The translations under genes and the position numbers were made by a program. From Jejubacter calystegiae (GTDB lineage Bacteria > Pseudomonadota > Gammaproteobacteria > Enterobacterales > Enterobacteriaceae), in NCBI RefSeq assembly GCF_005671395.1, contig NZ_CP040428.1:4784185-4848184 (forward strand): DNA of 64,000 nucleotides. The letters run 5' to 3'. Within the stretch, counting starts at the first letter, position 1; each line of letters begins with the position of its first letter. Shown in pieces: positions 28,956 through 39,593 of the stretch. The notes below the pieces were generated by a model. It ran no database searches. It was not told where the DNA came from and saw only the letters and a list, made by a program, of their open reading frames with translations.

Positions 28956-29603
28956 TTACGGACTGTAGTTCATCACGACACCGCTCAGGCCTGAAAGACT
29001 CTTCAGCTCACCGAGGGAGGATTTCAGTTTATCCTTCGACGCATCCGGTCCAACCAGAATGCGGGTAATTTTGCCCTGTACCGGCGTGGACGGAATAGTG
29101 TACACCCGGTAGCCAGCGCCGCGAAGTTTAGCCACGATTTCGCTGACCTTATCGGCGTTCTTCAACGCCCCCAGCTGTACCACGTATGCCTTACCCACCG
29201 GCGGTTTTTCCTGCTGAGCGGGTTTAGCAGGTTCAGGCGCAGGCTTCGGCGCTGGTTTCGGCTGCTCGCGCGGTTTCACCGGCTCAGGCTGTACGACCGG
29301 TTCCGGCTCGCTGACTTGCGTCTCGGTACCGCCAGACAGCCGACGGGTATCCACCGTCGGCGTGGCGCTGCTGGCGCGGACCTCTTCGCCCGCCCCTTCC
29401 GGCGGCTGCGCCGGAAGCGCGGCGCCGGCATCCGGCAGCATATCCGGTTCATCGCTGTCCCCCGGTCTGGGAACCAGGGGAATGGCGGCAAACTCATCCT
29501 GATAATGCTTTTTCTGCCCGTCCAACAGACCTGGCAACACGATGACGCCCAGCGCCACCAGCACGATAGTGCCTACCAATCGGTTCTGAAACTTACTCGC
29601 CAC
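28956..29603 (-). CDS. dedD: Cell-division SPOR-domain protein DedD
   Basis: A 215-residue division protein: a short cytoplasmic start, one membrane helix (LVGTIVLVALGVIVLPGLL, residues 9-27), a long proline/alanine/lysine-rich periplasmic linker (roughly 45-138) and a C-terminal SPOR domain (GKAYVVQLGALKNADKVSEI onward) that binds denuded septal peptidoglycan. The linker differs from E. coli while both ends are conserved, as usual for DedD. It overlaps the end of folC by 11 bases. Confidence 0.97.
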   Translation of the reverse strand: MASKFQNRLVGTIVLVALGVIVLPGLLDGQKKHYQDEFAAIPLVPRPGDSDEPDMLPDAGAALPAQPPEGAGEEVRASSATPTVDTRRLSGGTETQVSEPEPVVQPEPVKPREQPKPAPKPAPEPAKPAQQEKPPVGKAYVVQLGALKNADKVSEIVAKLRGAGYRVYTIPSTPVQGKITRILVGPDASKDKLKSSLGELKSLSGLSGVVMNYSP

Positions 29604-30858
29604 CTCGTTTCACCGCCTCCATCTCTTCCATTACGTGGGCTACCGTGTGGAAAGAACCACACACCAGCACCGTATCCTGGGGCCGGGCCTCACCCAGGGC
29701 GGCGTGCCACGCCTGTGCCACGCTATCAAAACATTGCCCCTTACCGAGGTGCTCAATCAGCTGCTGCGCCGTCGCACCGCGCGGCCCCTCCAACGGAGCA
29801 CAATACCAGCTATCCACCATCGGCTCCAGACAGGCAAGCGTACCGGCGATGTCCTTATCGTGCAGCATTCCCACCACCGCCAGTACCCGCCCTTCACGCG
29901 GCAACGTCTTCAGGCGCCCGGCCAGATAAGCCGCTGCATGGGGATTATGGGCCACGTCAAGAATCACCCGCGGCGACTCGCCGACCTGCTGGAAGCGGCC
30001 CGGCAACATTGCCTGGCGTAGTCCTTCGCGAATGGCGGTCTCTCCTACCGGAAGATGACTGGCGCGCAGCGCCGCCAGCGCCGTGGCGGCGTTGGGCTGC
30101 GGCACAAGGGGCTGCGGTAGCGCTTCCAGCACGCCTGCGGCATCGCGATAGCGCCAGGTATCGCCGGTCACTTCGTAATCCCACTCCACCCCGCGGCGGC
30201 GCAGCATTGCGCCCTTTTCCCGGGCCACTTCGCTAATGGTTTCCGGCATATCCGGCTCCCCCACCACCGCAGATTTATCGGTACGGAAGATCCCCGCCTT
30301 TTCACGGCCAATACTTTCGCGATCCGGCCCCAACCAGTCGGTATGATCCAGCGCGATACTGGTAATCACCGCCACGTCGGCGTCCACGATGTTTGTTGCA
30401 TCCAGACGGCCTCCCAGCCCCACCTCAAGAATGGCCACATCCAGCGATGACTGCTTAAACAGCCACAGCGCAGAAAGGGTGCCGTACTCAAAGTAGCTCA
30501 GCGAGGTTTCGCCGCGCGCGGCTTCGATTGCCGCGAATGAGGCGGTATGGCGCGTTTCCGGCAATTCTTCGCCCTGAATCCGGACCCGTTCGGTATAGCG
30601 CACCAGATGCGGCGAACTGTAAACTCCAACCCGCAGCCCGGCAGAGAGCAGCATGGCTTCCAGAGTTCGGCAGGTGGTGCCTTTGCCATTGGTTCCGGCA
30701 ACGGTAAAAACGAAAGGCGCTGGCTTCAGAACATCCAGCGCGCTGCCAACCTGGCTTACCCGTTCCAGGCCCAGATCGATGGTTAAACTGTGCAGATTTT
30801 CAAGATAAGAAAGCCACGTGCCCAGAGACGACGTGGCTTGTGGAATAGATTTTTCCAT
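29593..30858 (-). CDS. folC: Bifunctional dihydrofolate synthase/folylpolyglutamate synthase
   Basis: A 421-residue Mur-ligase-family enzyme that adds glutamate to dihydropteroate and then extends the folate polyglutamate tail. The ATP-binding P-loop is AGTNGKGTTCRTLE (about residues 54-67), and the conserved LDVAHNPHAA segment marks the C-terminal domain. Length equals the E. coli enzyme. It lies between accD and dedD on the same strand; the 11-base overlap with dedD points to coupled translation. Confidence 0.97.
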   Translation of the reverse strand: MEKSIPQATSSLGTWLSYLENLHSLTIDLGLERVSQVGSALDVLKPAPFVFTVAGTNGKGTTCRTLEAMLLSAGLRVGVYSSPHLVRYTERVRIQGEELPETRHTASFAAIEAARGETSLSYFEYGTLSALWLFKQSSLDVAILEVGLGGRLDATNIVDADVAVITSIALDHTDWLGPDRESIGREKAGIFRTDKSAVVGEPDMPETISEVAREKGAMLRRRGVEWDYEVTGDTWRYRDAAGVLEALPQPLVPQPNAATALAALRASHLPVGETAIREGLRQAMLPGRFQQVGESPRVILDVAHNPHAAAYLAGRLKTLPREGRVLAVVGMLHDKDIAGTLACLEPMVDSWYCAPLEGPRGATAQQLIEHLGKGQCFDSVAQAWHAALGEARPQDTVLVCGSFHTVAHVMEEMEAVKRGGE

Positions 30859-30929
30859 GATGCCCGTTTCTGTAATCAGGGTTCAGAAATACGAAGGGCA
30901 GCGCCCTGCGGCCCTGCCCCTGTTCATCG

Positions 30930-31856
30930 TCAGGCCTGTGAATCCTGCTCTTGCTCCGGTTCATCCGGCACGACGACGGGGTCGTGGGACGCCTCGGGAT
31001 CCGGCGCTGGCAGATTCATCAGCTTAGCCAGCACGCTCGCCAGCTTCAGGCGCATTTCCGGACGACGGACGATCATATCGATGGCGCCTTTTTCGATCAG
31101 AAATTCGCTGCGCTGGAAGCCCGGCGGCAGTTTTTCACGTACGGTCTGCTCAATAACCCTTGGGCCGGCAAAGCCAATCAGCGCCTTCGGCTCAGCGATA
31201 TTGAGATCGCCCAGCATGGCAAAACTTGCCGATACGCCGCCCATGGTCGGGTCGGTCAGCACAGAGATATAGGGCAGACCGCGCTCCTGCATTTTCGCCA
31301 GCGCGGCACTGGTTTTCGCCATCTGCATTAGCGACATCAGCGCTTCCTGCATACGGGCGCCGCCAGAGGCGGAAAAGCAGATCAGCGGGCAGTTATCTTC
31401 CAGCGCCTGCTCAACGGCCCGCACAAAGCGAGCCCCGACTACAGAGCCCATGGAGCCGCCCATAAAGGCAAACTCAAAGGCAGCGGCCACCACCGGCATA
31501 CCGTGCAGGGTGCCCTTCATCACCACCAGCGCGTCTTTCTCGCCGGTCTCTTTCTGGGCGCTCGCCAGGCGATCCTTATACTTTTTGGAGTCGCGAAACT
31601 TCAGCACATCTTTCGGCTCAAGCTCGCTACCGAGCTCCACCATGGAGCCTTCGTCCATCAGTGTATGCAGCCGCTCGCGCGCCGACATACGCATATGGTG
31701 GTCGCACTTCGGGCAAACCTCCAGATTACGTTCCAGTTCGGCGCGATAGAGAACCTGCCCACAGCTGTCACACTTGGTCCACACCCCTTCCGGAATGTTC
31801 GCCTTGCGGGTAGGTGTAATATTGCTTTTATTGAGAATTCGTTCAATCCAGCTCAT
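30930..31856 (-). CDS. accD: Acetyl-CoA carboxylase carboxyltransferase subunit beta
   Basis: A 308-residue subunit of the carboxyltransferase that transfers carboxyl from biotin to acetyl-CoA, the first step of fatty acid synthesis. Four cysteines in two CxxC pairs (KCDSCGQ about residue 27 and CPKC about residue 46) form the zinc finger, followed by the crotonase-like domain ([18 protein letters not shown]). I start at 31856 ([12 protein letters not shown]), with AAGG upstream, not at the open upstream methionine. The acidic tail ([12 protein letters not shown]) is slightly longer than in E. coli. Confidence 0.98.
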   Translation of the reverse strand: MSWIERILNKSNITPTRKANIPEGVWTKCDSCGQVLYRAELERNLEVCPKCDHHMRMSARERLHTLMDEGSMVELGSELEPKDVLKFRDSKKYKDRLASAQKETGEKDALVVMKGTLHGMPVVAAAFEFAFMGGSMGSVVGARFVRAVEQALEDNCPLICFSASGGARMQEALMSLMQMAKTSAALAKMQERGLPYISVLTDPTMGGVSASFAMLGDLNIAEPKALIGFAGPRVIEQTVREKLPPGFQRSEFLIEKGAIDMIVRRPEMRLKLASVLAKLMNLPAPDPEASHDPVVVPDEPEQEQDSQA

Positions 31857-32004
31857 TGATGACCTTTCTGCCTGAACCTGGTCAATGCCAGTTTTTCTGT
31901 GGGGCGCATGATGCCATTTTTGCCTGCCACAGGCCATAAATGTCGCTCATTAAAACATAACGGCCTGCGAGTTTGGACAAAAAACTGGTCTAACCCCGTG
32001 ATAA

Positions 32005-32673
32005 TTACTCTTTCGCCTTCGCCTGACGGGCGGCAGCGCGCTTGTGACGCACCACTTCCACCACGCCGGGCAGTACCGACAGCACGATAATCGCCACAAT
32101 CAGCAGCTTCAGGTTCTCCTGTACCACCGGCATATTACCGAAGAAGTAGCCCGCATAGGTAAACAGCAGTACCCAGAGTAACGCCCCGGTCACGTTATAG
32201 AAAGCGAAGTGGCGATAGGACATACGCCCCATCCCTGCTACGAATGGCGCAAAAGTGCGGACGATCGGAACAAAACGCGCCAGAATAATGGTTTTTCCGC
32301 CATGTTTTTCATAGAAGGCGTGAGTTTTATCAAGGTAGCTGCGGCGGAAAATTTTCGAGTCAGGATTACTGAACAGCCTGTCGCCGAATAGTCGGCCAAT
32401 CGTATAGTTCACCGCATCGCCGATAATCGCGGCCACCACCATCAGCGCAACCATGGTATGTACATCCAGTTCGTTTGAAGGCAGAGACGCCAGCGCGCCC
32501 GCCACAAACAGCAGCGAATCCCCAGGCAGAAACGGCGTAACCACCAGGCCCGTTTCACAAAACAGAATCAGGAACAGAATGGCGTAAACCCAAATCCCGT
32601 ACTGCGCCACCATTTCGGCCAGGTGGGCATCAATATGCAGGATAAAATCAATAACAAAGCGGATGAAATCCAT
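32005..32673 (-). CDS. dedA: DedA family inner-membrane protein
   Basis: A 222-residue membrane protein of the DedA superfamily, recently associated with lipid-carrier recycling across the inner membrane in some members. The conserved family stretch [23 protein letters not shown] (given here as [17 protein letters not shown] then LLFVAG) and the cytoplasmic motif [19 protein letters not shown] are present. The C-terminal tail is lysine/arginine-rich. Length and neighbours (truA upstream, accD downstream) match E. coli. Confidence 0.96.
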   Translation of the reverse strand: MDFIRFVIDFILHIDAHLAEMVAQYGIWVYAILFLILFCETGLVVTPFLPGDSLLFVAGALASLPSNELDVHTMVALMVVAAIIGDAVNYTIGRLFGDRLFSNPDSKIFRRSYLDKTHAFYEKHGGKTIILARFVPIVRTFAPFVAGMGRMSYRHFAFYNVTGALLWVLLFTYAGYFFGNMPVVQENLKLLIVAIIVLSVLPGVVEVVRHKRAAARQAKAKE

Positions 32674-32696
32674 CGTGTTTTATTCCTCGGCTGCTA

Positions 32697-33506
32697 TCAG
32701 TCTGCCAGAAAAAGAGGCCCCATCGGGGGGCGCGGAAGCGCGAATTCTTCAGGGTAGTCCACCGCCACCAGATACAGCCCTTCCGCCTTTGCCGTGGCTG
32801 CCGCAAGGGTGCGATCCTTCAACGCCAGCAGTTCGGCAATCCACCCTTCAGGCTGATTGCCGCAGCCCACTTCCATCAGGCTGCCAACGATGTTACGCAC
32901 CATATGATGGACGAACGCATTGGCCTTGATATCCACCATCACGTAAGCGCCGTGACGCGCTACGTTGATGTGCATCAGGTTGCGCCAGGGAGTACGCGAC
33001 TGGCACTGCACCGCCCGAAACGAAGTAAAGTCGTTTTCCCCCAGCAGGCACTGAGCAGCCCGGTGCATTCGTTCGGCATCCAGCGGTGCATGGTAGTGGG
33101 TCACCCCCTGCTGCAACACCGCCGGACGCAGGCGGTGGTTGTAGATCAGGTAGCGATACCGGCGCGCGGTGGCGCTAAAACGCGCATGAAACTTTTCCGG
33201 CACATTTTTCACCCAGCGTACCGCAATGTCTCCAGGCAAATTCGCATTTACGCCCAGCGTCCAGGCCGCATCTTTACGTAGCGCATGGGTGGTAAAGTGC
33301 ACCACCTGGCCGGTAGCGTGTACGCCAGCGTCAGTTCGCCCTGCACAGAAGACCGCCACGGGTTCATTCGCCACCTGTGACAGCGCTTTCTCCAGTTTCT
33401 CCTGAACGCTACGCACCTCGCGCTGGCGCTGCCAGCCGTAATAACGGCTGCCGTCGTATTCGATGCCCAGCGCGATGGTGTAAAGCGGTTGCTGCTGCTC
33501 CGTCAT
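32697..33506 (-). CDS. truA: tRNA pseudouridine(38-40) synthase TruA
   Basis: A 269-residue cytosolic enzyme that makes pseudouridine at positions 38, 39 and 40 of the tRNA anticodon stem. The catalytic aspartate is in [18 protein letters not shown] (about residue 60), and [14 protein letters not shown] is the typical N-terminal block. The gene starts one base inside the usg stop (TAATG at 33506), indicating coupled translation in the usg-truA pair, as in E. coli. Confidence 0.97.
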   Translation of the reverse strand: MTEQQQPLYTIALGIEYDGSRYYGWQRQREVRSVQEKLEKALSQVANEPVAVFCAGRTDAGVHATGQVVHFTTHALRKDAAWTLGVNANLPGDIAVRWVKNVPEKFHARFSATARRYRYLIYNHRLRPAVLQQGVTHYHAPLDAERMHRAAQCLLGENDFTSFRAVQCQSRTPWRNLMHINVARHGAYVMVDIKANAFVHHMVRNIVGSLMEVGCGNQPEGWIAELLALKDRTLAAATAKAEGLYLVAVDYPEEFALPRPPMGPLFLAD

Positions 33507-34519
33507 TAGTACATATACTCCTGTACCAGTTTCTCGGCGGTTTTTATCGCCATCAGCGCACCACCGAAGCGTACGTTATCGGCCACCGACCAGAACTGGA
33601 CCTGTTCCGGCATACCGTAGTCGTTACGCACGCAGCCGATAGAAAGCAGATCGTGACCGGAAGCATCTCCGACCTGGGTCGGGAAATCATTTTCTTCGCT
33701 AAGCTGGATATCTTCGCCACGCTCAAAGGCATCGCGCGCTTCGTCGCTGGCCAGCGGGCGCAGGGCTTCCATGCTCACTATCTGGGCATGACCGTAGAAA
33801 ACCGGCGAACGAATGCAGCTGGCGGAAATCGGCAGGCCCTCATCCTGAAGCACTTTACGCACCTGATCGACGATGCGACGCTCTTCGCGCACGCTGCCAT
33901 CGGCATCCGGCAGCAGCGGCAACAGGTTAAACGCCAGCTGGCGCCCAAAGTGATCGTCATCGTCAAGCGGCATACCATTCAGCAGACGCGCGCTCTGACC
34001 GGCCAGCGCGTCCACCGCCACCTTACCCTGGGCCGAAGCGGCCAGTAGACTGGTGACCTGGAGGCGCGCCAGCCCGCCCTCTTCCATCAGCGGTTTTATC
34101 GCCACCAGCACCTGGCTGGTCAGACTGTCCGCTACGGCGACCAGATTACGGTTGCGGTAGTCCGCCAGCACGCCCGGGTTAACCTCCGGCACCACCAATG
34201 GTACATCGGGCTCCATCGCGAACAGGCCGCTGGAGTCAATAATCAGGCATCCTTCATCGGCGGCCTGCTGAGCATAGCGCGCCGAAGCCTCTTCACCCGC
34301 AACAAAAAACGCCAGTTGTGCCTGGCTCCAGTCAAAGGTTTCGGCATCTTCAACGACGAGACTTTTGCCCGCAAAACGCAGTCGTTCACCCGCGCTTGCG
34401 CTACGCGCCAGCGCATACAGCTCCCCAACCGGGAACTGGCGCTCCGCCAGCAGCTCTAACAGCGCTTCGCCCACGGCGCCAGTGGCGCCCAGCACGGCAA
34501 TATTCCAGCCTTCAGACAT
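33506..34519 (-). CDS. usg: Usg, aspartate-semialdehyde dehydrogenase-like protein
   Basis: A 337-residue homologue of aspartate-semialdehyde dehydrogenase (Asd). The NADP-binding start [20 protein letters not shown] is conserved. The Asd catalytic cysteine should lie in the segment that reads [15 protein letters not shown] here, and I see no cysteine at that point. The family is thought not to act as the dehydrogenase; its role is unknown. It lies between pdxB and truA in the usual order. Confidence 0.94.
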   Translation of the reverse strand: MSEGWNIAVLGATGAVGEALLELLAERQFPVGELYALARSASAGERLRFAGKSLVVEDAETFDWSQAQLAFFVAGEEASARYAQQAADEGCLIIDSSGLFAMEPDVPLVVPEVNPGVLADYRNRNLVAVADSLTSQVLVAIKPLMEEGGLARLQVTSLLAASAQGKVAVDALAGQSARLLNGMPLDDDDHFGRQLAFNLLPLLPDADGSVREERRIVDQVRKVLQDEGLPISASCIRSPVFYGHAQIVSMEALRPLASDEARDAFERGEDIQLSEENDFPTQVGDASGHDLLSIGCVRNDYGMPEQVQFWSVADNVRFGGALMAIKTAEKLVQEYMY

Positions 34520-34576
34520 GGTGGTTTACTCCAGACAATGACCGCCCACCCACCCTGTGGCGGACGGTCAACAGAA

Positions 34577-35713
34577 TTAATGGGATGGATGGTGTACGGC
34601 GCCGAAGCCCAGCTTTTGCAGCAGAGCCGCCGTTGCGGCGTCGTCACATAATACGTAAAGCGAGGACCATTCGCGGCGTTCGGCATAGTTCTTACGCAGC
34701 TTGTCGAATTCGCCCGGTCGCCCCGTCGCATGACGCAGCAGCGCATCATCGCGGCGCACATCATACACCAGATGCGCCAGACGTTTCAGCAGCGCCTGGT
34801 TAAGGGGGCCATGTACTGCCAGACGCACCACGTCCGGCGTTGGCAACAGAGTATCCAGCGCCACCTGTTGGGATTGCCCCAGGAAAGTGCTGTAGGCTTC
34901 AAACACCTGGGTCGTGCCACGCGCTTTGCCTTCCAGAGTGTAGCCGGCGATATGCGCAGTGCCGATATCGACACGCTTAAGCAATTCCACGTCGAGATCC
35001 GGCTCCGGCTCCCACACGTCCAGCACCGTGCTCAACGCCTGTCCGGCCTCCAGACGACGGCGCAGAGCGGCGTTGTCCACCACAGGTCCGCGGCAGGCAT
35101 TCACCAGGATAGCCCCGGGTTTCAGGCTGGCAATCAGCGCTTCATCGGCCATATGCAGCGTTTTATACTGCCCCTCTTTATAGAGCGGCGTATGGAATGT
35201 GAGAATATCGGCTTCCCGAACCAGGGTTTCCAGCGGCTGAAAATCACCGTCGTCGCCGCGGTCTTTACGGGGCGGATCGCACAGCAGAGTGCGAATGCCC
35301 AGCGCTTCCAGGCGCGCCTGCAGACGGGAGCCGACATTACCAACCCCGACAATCCCGACAGTACGATCGCGCAGCGCAAAACCATCGCGCTCCGCCAGCA
35401 TCAGTAGCGCGGAAAAGACATATTCCACTACGGCAATGGCGTTACAGCCAGGTGCCGCCGAGAAACCAATGCCCTGCTGCGCCAGCCACGCCTGATCCAC
35501 ATGGTCGGTACCCGCAGTGGCGGTGCCAACAAATTTAACCCCATGCCCCTGTAGTAGCGCCTCGTTCACCTTCGTGACCGAACGCACCATCAGCGCCTCT
35601 GCATCGCTCAGTTCTGACACCGGCAGCGGGCGGCCGGGAACAGCCTTCACCTCGCCCAGGCGGCTAAAAAGTTCGCGGGCGTAAGGCATATTTTCATCGA
35701 CGAGAATTTTCAC
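34577..35713 (-). CDS. pdxB: Erythronate-4-phosphate dehydrogenase
   Basis: A 378-residue D-isomer-specific 2-hydroxyacid dehydrogenase of the pyridoxal phosphate pathway, oxidising 4-phosphoerythronate. The NAD-binding motif [20 protein letters not shown] (split as GIVGVGNVG and [11 protein letters not shown]) and the catalytic [18 protein letters not shown] region are intact. The start is GTG at 35713 ([15 protein letters not shown]), which gives the exact E. coli length; the frame is open 16 codons further upstream but lacks conservation. It is divergent from flk. Confidence 0.96.
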   Translation of the reverse strand: MKILVDENMPYARELFSRLGEVKAVPGRPLPVSELSDAEALMVRSVTKVNEALLQGHGVKFVGTATAGTDHVDQAWLAQQGIGFSAAPGCNAIAVVEYVFSALLMLAERDGFALRDRTVGIVGVGNVGSRLQARLEALGIRTLLCDPPRKDRGDDGDFQPLETLVREADILTFHTPLYKEGQYKTLHMADEALIASLKPGAILVNACRGPVVDNAALRRRLEAGQALSTVLDVWEPEPDLDVELLKRVDIGTAHIAGYTLEGKARGTTQVFEAYSTFLGQSQQVALDTLLPTPDVVRLAVHGPLNQALLKRLAHLVYDVRRDDALLRHATGRPGEFDKLRKNYAERREWSSLYVLCDDAATAALLQKLGFGAVHHPSH

Positions 35714-35926
35714 GTTACCGTACCTGTTTTTGTGCGGGAGAAGGGATCTCCCCGCAGCCACTTCAGATTACAATCGGGCCTGGATGGCAGCTCTGTGAGC
35801 ACAGGGTAAACCCGTGCCTGCAATATGAAGTATAAAGGATATAAGTGTGCCATAATCCCGCCGCCAGGCCCAGACAGTGTCTGTTACTGCCGCTCAATGT
35901 TTTATCGTACAGAGTAAGGAATATCG

Positions 35927-36937
35927 ATGATACAGCCCCTTTCAGGCGCCGGTGCGCATCCTCCGGGTGAACCTCCCGTTGGCCGCCCTCAGACCGCGCC
36001 TCAGCCTCTGACACCACAGCAGCGCACCGTGCTGGAGCGTCTGGTGACCCGTATCATCGCCCTGAGCCAGCAGCCCGGAGCCGGAGTCTGGGCCGCGCTA
36101 AAGCACGATTTGGGCATGAACAACGATCAGCCGCTACTGGCGCGTCACTTTCCCGCCGCCGAGCAGAATCTACAGCAGCGTCTGAGTCAGGCACAGGTCC
36201 GTCATGAGCCGCGTCAGGTACTGCAACAGCTCACCGTGCTACTCCAGCACGGCAATAACCGCCAGGCGGTGAGCGATTATATCCGCCAGCAGTTCGGGCA
36301 GACGGTGCTGAGCCAGCTTACGCCGGACCAGCTCAAACAGGTGCTGACCCTACTACAGCGCGGCGAGCTCTCTATCCCCCAACCGGTACAGCGCCCGGCC
36401 ACCGAGCGCCCGCTGCTGCCTGCCGAGCATAACGCGCTCAATCAACTGGTGGGTAAGCTTTCCGCCGCCACCGGGGAGTCGGCGAAGCTTATCTGGCAGT
36501 CGATGCTGGAGCTGACCGGCGCAAAGCATGGAGCCCCCATAGCTGCCCGCCACTATGCGCCGCTGACCACCTGGTTACAGGCCCGTCTGATGCTGTCCCG
36601 CGAAAGCGCCCCGACTCTGCATAGCCTGCAGGCAGCGCTAAAGCAGCCGCTGGAAAGCAACGAATGGCGGGAGATCGGCGATTACGCCCGACAGCAGTAT
36701 GGAGCTCTGCCCAACAGCATACTGACGCCGCCCCAGGTGCAGGATCTGTTAAATCAGCTCTTAATGCTGCGTTGCGATCGCGTTCGTAAAGAAGTCTCCC
36801 ACCGTCAGGAGGAGCATGTCCGGCAGGAGGTGCTGTTCGGCCCCATTATGGCGCCGCTGAATCAGTTGAAGGAGCGCCCGGGCCTGGCGCTGATCGTGGT
36901 GATTGCGGTTATCGCGTTACTCTGGTTGATGCTGTGA
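35927..36937 (+). CDS. flk: Flagella biosynthesis regulator Flk
   Basis: A 336-residue protein anchored in the inner membrane by a single C-terminal helix (LALIVVIAVIALLWLML, the last 17 residues) with a large cytoplasmic part rich in glutamine and leucine and a proline-rich start (PPGEPPVGRPQTAPQ). It matches E. coli Flk (YfcB-neighbouring RflH), which prevents premature export of flagellar hook substrates to the periplasm. It is followed immediately by a UUCG-loop terminator shared with yfcJ. Confidence 0.92.
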   Translation: MIQPLSGAGAHPPGEPPVGRPQTAPQPLTPQQRTVLERLVTRIIALSQQPGAGVWAALKHDLGMNNDQPLLARHFPAAEQNLQQRLSQAQVRHEPRQVLQQLTVLLQHGNNRQAVSDYIRQQFGQTVLSQLTPDQLKQVLTLLQRGELSIPQPVQRPATERPLLPAEHNALNQLVGKLSAATGESAKLIWQSMLELTGAKHGAPIAARHYAPLTTWLQARLMLSRESAPTLHSLQAALKQPLESNEWREIGDYARQQYGALPNSILTPPQVQDLLNQLLMLRCDRVRKEVSHRQEEHVRQEVLFGPIMAPLNQLKERPGLALIVVIAVIALLWLML

Positions 36938-36961
36938 AAAGGCGCCCTTCGGGGCGCCTTT
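36938..36961. terminator. Bidirectional terminator between flk and yfcJ
   Basis: A 10-bp stem AAAGGCGCCC/GGGCGCCTTT (36938-36947 with 36952-36961) closed by the very stable TTCG tetraloop lies between the stop codons of convergent flk and yfcJ, so it can terminate both. Confidence 0.85.
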
Positions 36962-36964
36962 CAG

Positions 36965-38143
36965 TTAGCGACGAAACGCCGCCAGCGTGACCGCTATCCC
37001 CAATAACGCACTGATAGCGCCAGCAAGAAACACGGAAGGATATCCCATTGATGTGGCCAGAAGGCCAGTCAGCGGTCCACTCACTCCGTAGGCGATATCC
37101 TGGAATGCGGCATATCCCCCTAACGCCGTGCCCCGCACCTGCGGCGCCACCCGTTTCACCACCTCAACGCCCAGCGCCGGAAAGATCAGCGAACACCCAC
37201 AACCGGTCAGGGCCGCGCCGGTCAGCGCAATCCAGGCATTAGGCGCCTGCCACAGCAGCGTCAGGCCAATGGCCTCTATCAGCAACGACACCACGGCGAC
37301 CCGCACTCCGCCATAGCGATCCGGCATCCAGCCGAACAGAATACGCATCAGTACAAAAGCACAGCCAAATGCCGTCAGGGTAAAGCCCGCCATCGGCCAG
37401 CCGCGGCTGACAAACCACAGTGAGACAAAGGTACCAATAACCGCGAAACCTACCCCCTGAAGCGCCAGACCAATGCCCTGGGGCCAAATCTGCCCCACCA
37501 CGCTCCACAGCGACGGACGCTCGCCATTATGGGTCGGTACGCGTCCCACGCCGGCATTAAATAACAGCGCCACCAGCGGCAACGCAACCGTCGTACCCGC
37601 CAGCGCCGCCACACCGAAGTGGCTGTGGATCCATAATCCCAGCGGTGCCCCCGCCGCCAGCGCGCCGTAAATCGCCATACCGTTCCAGGACATTACCTTA
37701 CCGGAGCGTCGGGGCCCCACCAGTCCCAGCCCCCAGGCCAGGTTGCCGGTCAACAGCTGACTTTCGCCAAAACCGAGGATCAGACGCCCCACCACCAGCA
37801 GGGCAAACTTCGCCGCCGTCGGCACTGGCAGGATCGCCGCCAGCAGCCAGGCCAGCCCGGCCAGCCCACAGGCCAGCATGCCCTGCATCACCGAACGTTT
37901 GGCGCCGCGCTGATCCGCCAGTTTACCGGCATAGCCGCGAGTCAGTACCGTGGCCAGGAACTGAATCCCTACCGCCACCCCGACCAGGGTATTGCCGTAA
38001 CCCAGATCCTGATGCACAAACAGCGGAATCACCGGCAGCGGCAATCCGACGGTCATATAGGTCAGAAAAACGGCAAAGGCGATACGAAGCAGCGACAGAT
38101 TTTCTGATTGCGAGGCTTTTTTGCTTTGTTCTATGGCAGACAT
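36965..38143 (-). CDS. yfcJ: MFS transporter YfcJ
   Basis: A 392-residue major facilitator with about twelve membrane helices, the length of E. coli YfcJ. Conserved blocks include [34 protein letters not shown] and [18 protein letters not shown] choose 38143 as start because GGAG lies eight bases upstream and the E. coli protein begins there; the frame runs 19 codons further back through the fabB terminator. The substrate of YfcJ is unknown; the family has been placed near arabinose-efflux permeases. Confidence 0.94.
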   Translation of the reverse strand: MSAIEQSKKASQSENLSLLRIAFAVFLTYMTVGLPLPVIPLFVHQDLGYGNTLVGVAVGIQFLATVLTRGYAGKLADQRGAKRSVMQGMLACGLAGLAWLLAAILPVPTAAKFALLVVGRLILGFGESQLLTGNLAWGLGLVGPRRSGKVMSWNGMAIYGALAAGAPLGLWIHSHFGVAALAGTTVALPLVALLFNAGVGRVPTHNGERPSLWSVVGQIWPQGIGLALQGVGFAVIGTFVSLWFVSRGWPMAGFTLTAFGCAFVLMRILFGWMPDRYGGVRVAVVSLLIEAIGLTLLWQAPNAWIALTGAALTGCGCSLIFPALGVEVVKRVAPQVRGTALGGYAAFQDIAYGVSGPLTGLLATSMGYPSVFLAGAISALLGIAVTLAAFRR

Positions 38144-38170
38144 ACTGCTGACTCCATCTGCTCCGGACGT

Positions 38171-38196
38171 AAAAAAGGCCGCTCGTGCGGCCTTTT
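38171..38196 (-). terminator. Rho-independent terminator after fabB
   Basis: A 10-bp minus-strand stem AAAAGGCCGC/GCGGCCTTTT (38187-38196 with 38173-38182, four-base loop) extends into a run of six T residues. It lies between fabB and yfcJ. Confidence 0.9.
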
Positions 38197-38212
38197 CCAT
38201 TCAGTACCTGAA

Positions 38213-39430
38213 TCAGGCGCTGTATTTACGCATCACCAGCGTGGCGTTAGTGCCGCCAAAGCCGAAGCTGTTGGACATCACGGTGGTCAGCTGCTGCTCG
38301 GTCGGCTCGGTGACGATGTTCAGGCCTTTCGCCTGCTCGTCCATCTCTTCAATGTTGATGCTCGGCGCGATAAAGCCGTGCTCCAGCATCAGCAGCGAGT
38401 AGATAGCTTCCTGAACGCCTGCGGCCCCCAGGGAGTGACCGGTCATGGCCTTGGTGGCGGAGATAGCCGGGGTGGTATCGCCAAAGACTTCGCGGATAGC
38501 CCCCAACTCTTTCACGTCGCCGACCGGTGTGGAAGTACCGTGGCTGTTCAGATAGTCGATAGGGGTATCCACGCCATCCATCGCCATCTTCATGCAGCGT
38601 ACCGCGCCTTCGCCAGAAGGTGCCACCATGTCGGCACCGTCGGAGGTCGCACCGTAGCCAACAATCTCGCCGTAGATATGAGCACCACGCGCCAGCGCGT
38701 GTTCCAGCTCTTCCACCACAACCATACCGCCACCACCTGCGATAACGAAGCCGTCGCGGCTTGCATCATAGGTACGGGACGCCTTATCCGGCGTGTCATT
38801 ATATTTGGTGGAAAGCGCGCCCATGGCATCGAATTCACAGGCCATTTCCCAGCACAGCTCTTCGGCGCCGCCGGCAAATACGATGTCCTGCTTGCCCAGT
38901 TGGATCTGTTCGACCGCATTGCCGATACAGTGTGCGGAAGTTGCACAAGCGGAGCTGATGGAATAGTTGACGCCGTGGATTTTAAACGGAGTCGCCAGAC
39001 AGGCGGAAACCGCAGAGGCCATCGCTTTAGTCACGACATACGGACCCACCGCTTTCAGGCCGCGCGGGCTGCGCATCGCATCGGCGCCGAACACCTGAGA
39101 TTTAGAGGAGCCGCCGGATCCGGCAATCAGGCCCACTCGAGGGTTGTTCTGATAAACCTCGTCTTTCAGACCGGCATCTTCAATGGCCTGCTGCATGGAG
39201 AGGTATGCATAGATGGAGGCGTCGTTCATGAAACGGACCACTTTGCGGTCGATCATGCCGGTGGTGTCAAGTTTAACGTTGCCCCATACGTGGCTACGCA
39301 TTCCGGAATCGACAAATTCCTGAGAGAAAGTGATCCCTGAGCGTCCTTCACGCAGAGATGCCAGGACTTCCTGCTGGTTATTACCGATGCTGGAAACGAT
39401 GCCCAGGCCAGTAATCACTGCACGTTTCAT
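38213..39430 (-). CDS. fabB: 3-oxoacyl-[acyl-carrier-protein] synthase I
   Basis: A 405-residue condensing enzyme of fatty acid synthesis, required for unsaturated fatty acid elongation. The catalytic cysteine is in [12 protein letters not shown] (about residue 163), with the two active-site histidines in [11 protein letters not shown] (about 298) and [12 protein letters not shown] (about 333). Length equals E. coli FabB. The upstream region carries FabR- and FadR-type operators, the standard dual control of this gene. Confidence 0.99.
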   Translation of the reverse strand: MKRAVITGLGIVSSIGNNQQEVLASLREGRSGITFSQEFVDSGMRSHVWGNVKLDTTGMIDRKVVRFMNDASIYAYLSMQQAIEDAGLKDEVYQNNPRVGLIAGSGGSSKSQVFGADAMRSPRGLKAVGPYVVTKAMASAVSACLATPFKIHGVNYSISSACATSAHCIGNAVEQIQLGKQDIVFAGGAEELCWEMACEFDAMGALSTKYNDTPDKASRTYDASRDGFVIAGGGGMVVVEELEHALARGAHIYGEIVGYGATSDGADMVAPSGEGAVRCMKMAMDGVDTPIDYLNSHGTSTPVGDVKELGAIREVFGDTTPAISATKAMTGHSLGAAGVQEAIYSLLMLEHGFIAPSINIEEMDEQAKGLNIVTEPTEQQLTTVMSNSFGFGGTNATLVMRKYSA

Positions 39431-39482
39431 TCAATACCTCTTTGCAAGTCAATGCACGATTAGTCATTTCGAGTCGCACAAT

Positions 39483-39517
39483 AGCGTACACTTGTACGCC
39501 GAACAAGTCCGATCAGA
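39483..39517 (-). promoter_or_regulatory. FabR and FadR operators at the fabB promoter
   Basis: AGCGTACACTTGTACGCC (39483-39500) is the near-perfect palindrome recognised by FabR. Next to it GAACAAGTCCGATCAGA (39501-39517) matches the FadR-type site known in the same place in E. coli, where FadR activates and FabR represses fabB. Both readings rest on motif and position. Confidence 0.75.
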
Positions 39518-39593
39518 GAATTAGTCGGGAAATTTGCGCACTCTTACACACATCGTTAAGATCGTTCTACTGCCTGTCAGACGAGCAACTTAC

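Noticed and set aside
38108-39340. 410-codon plus-strand frame through fabB
   Set aside because: Antisense to fabB with its catalytic residues all intact on the other strand.
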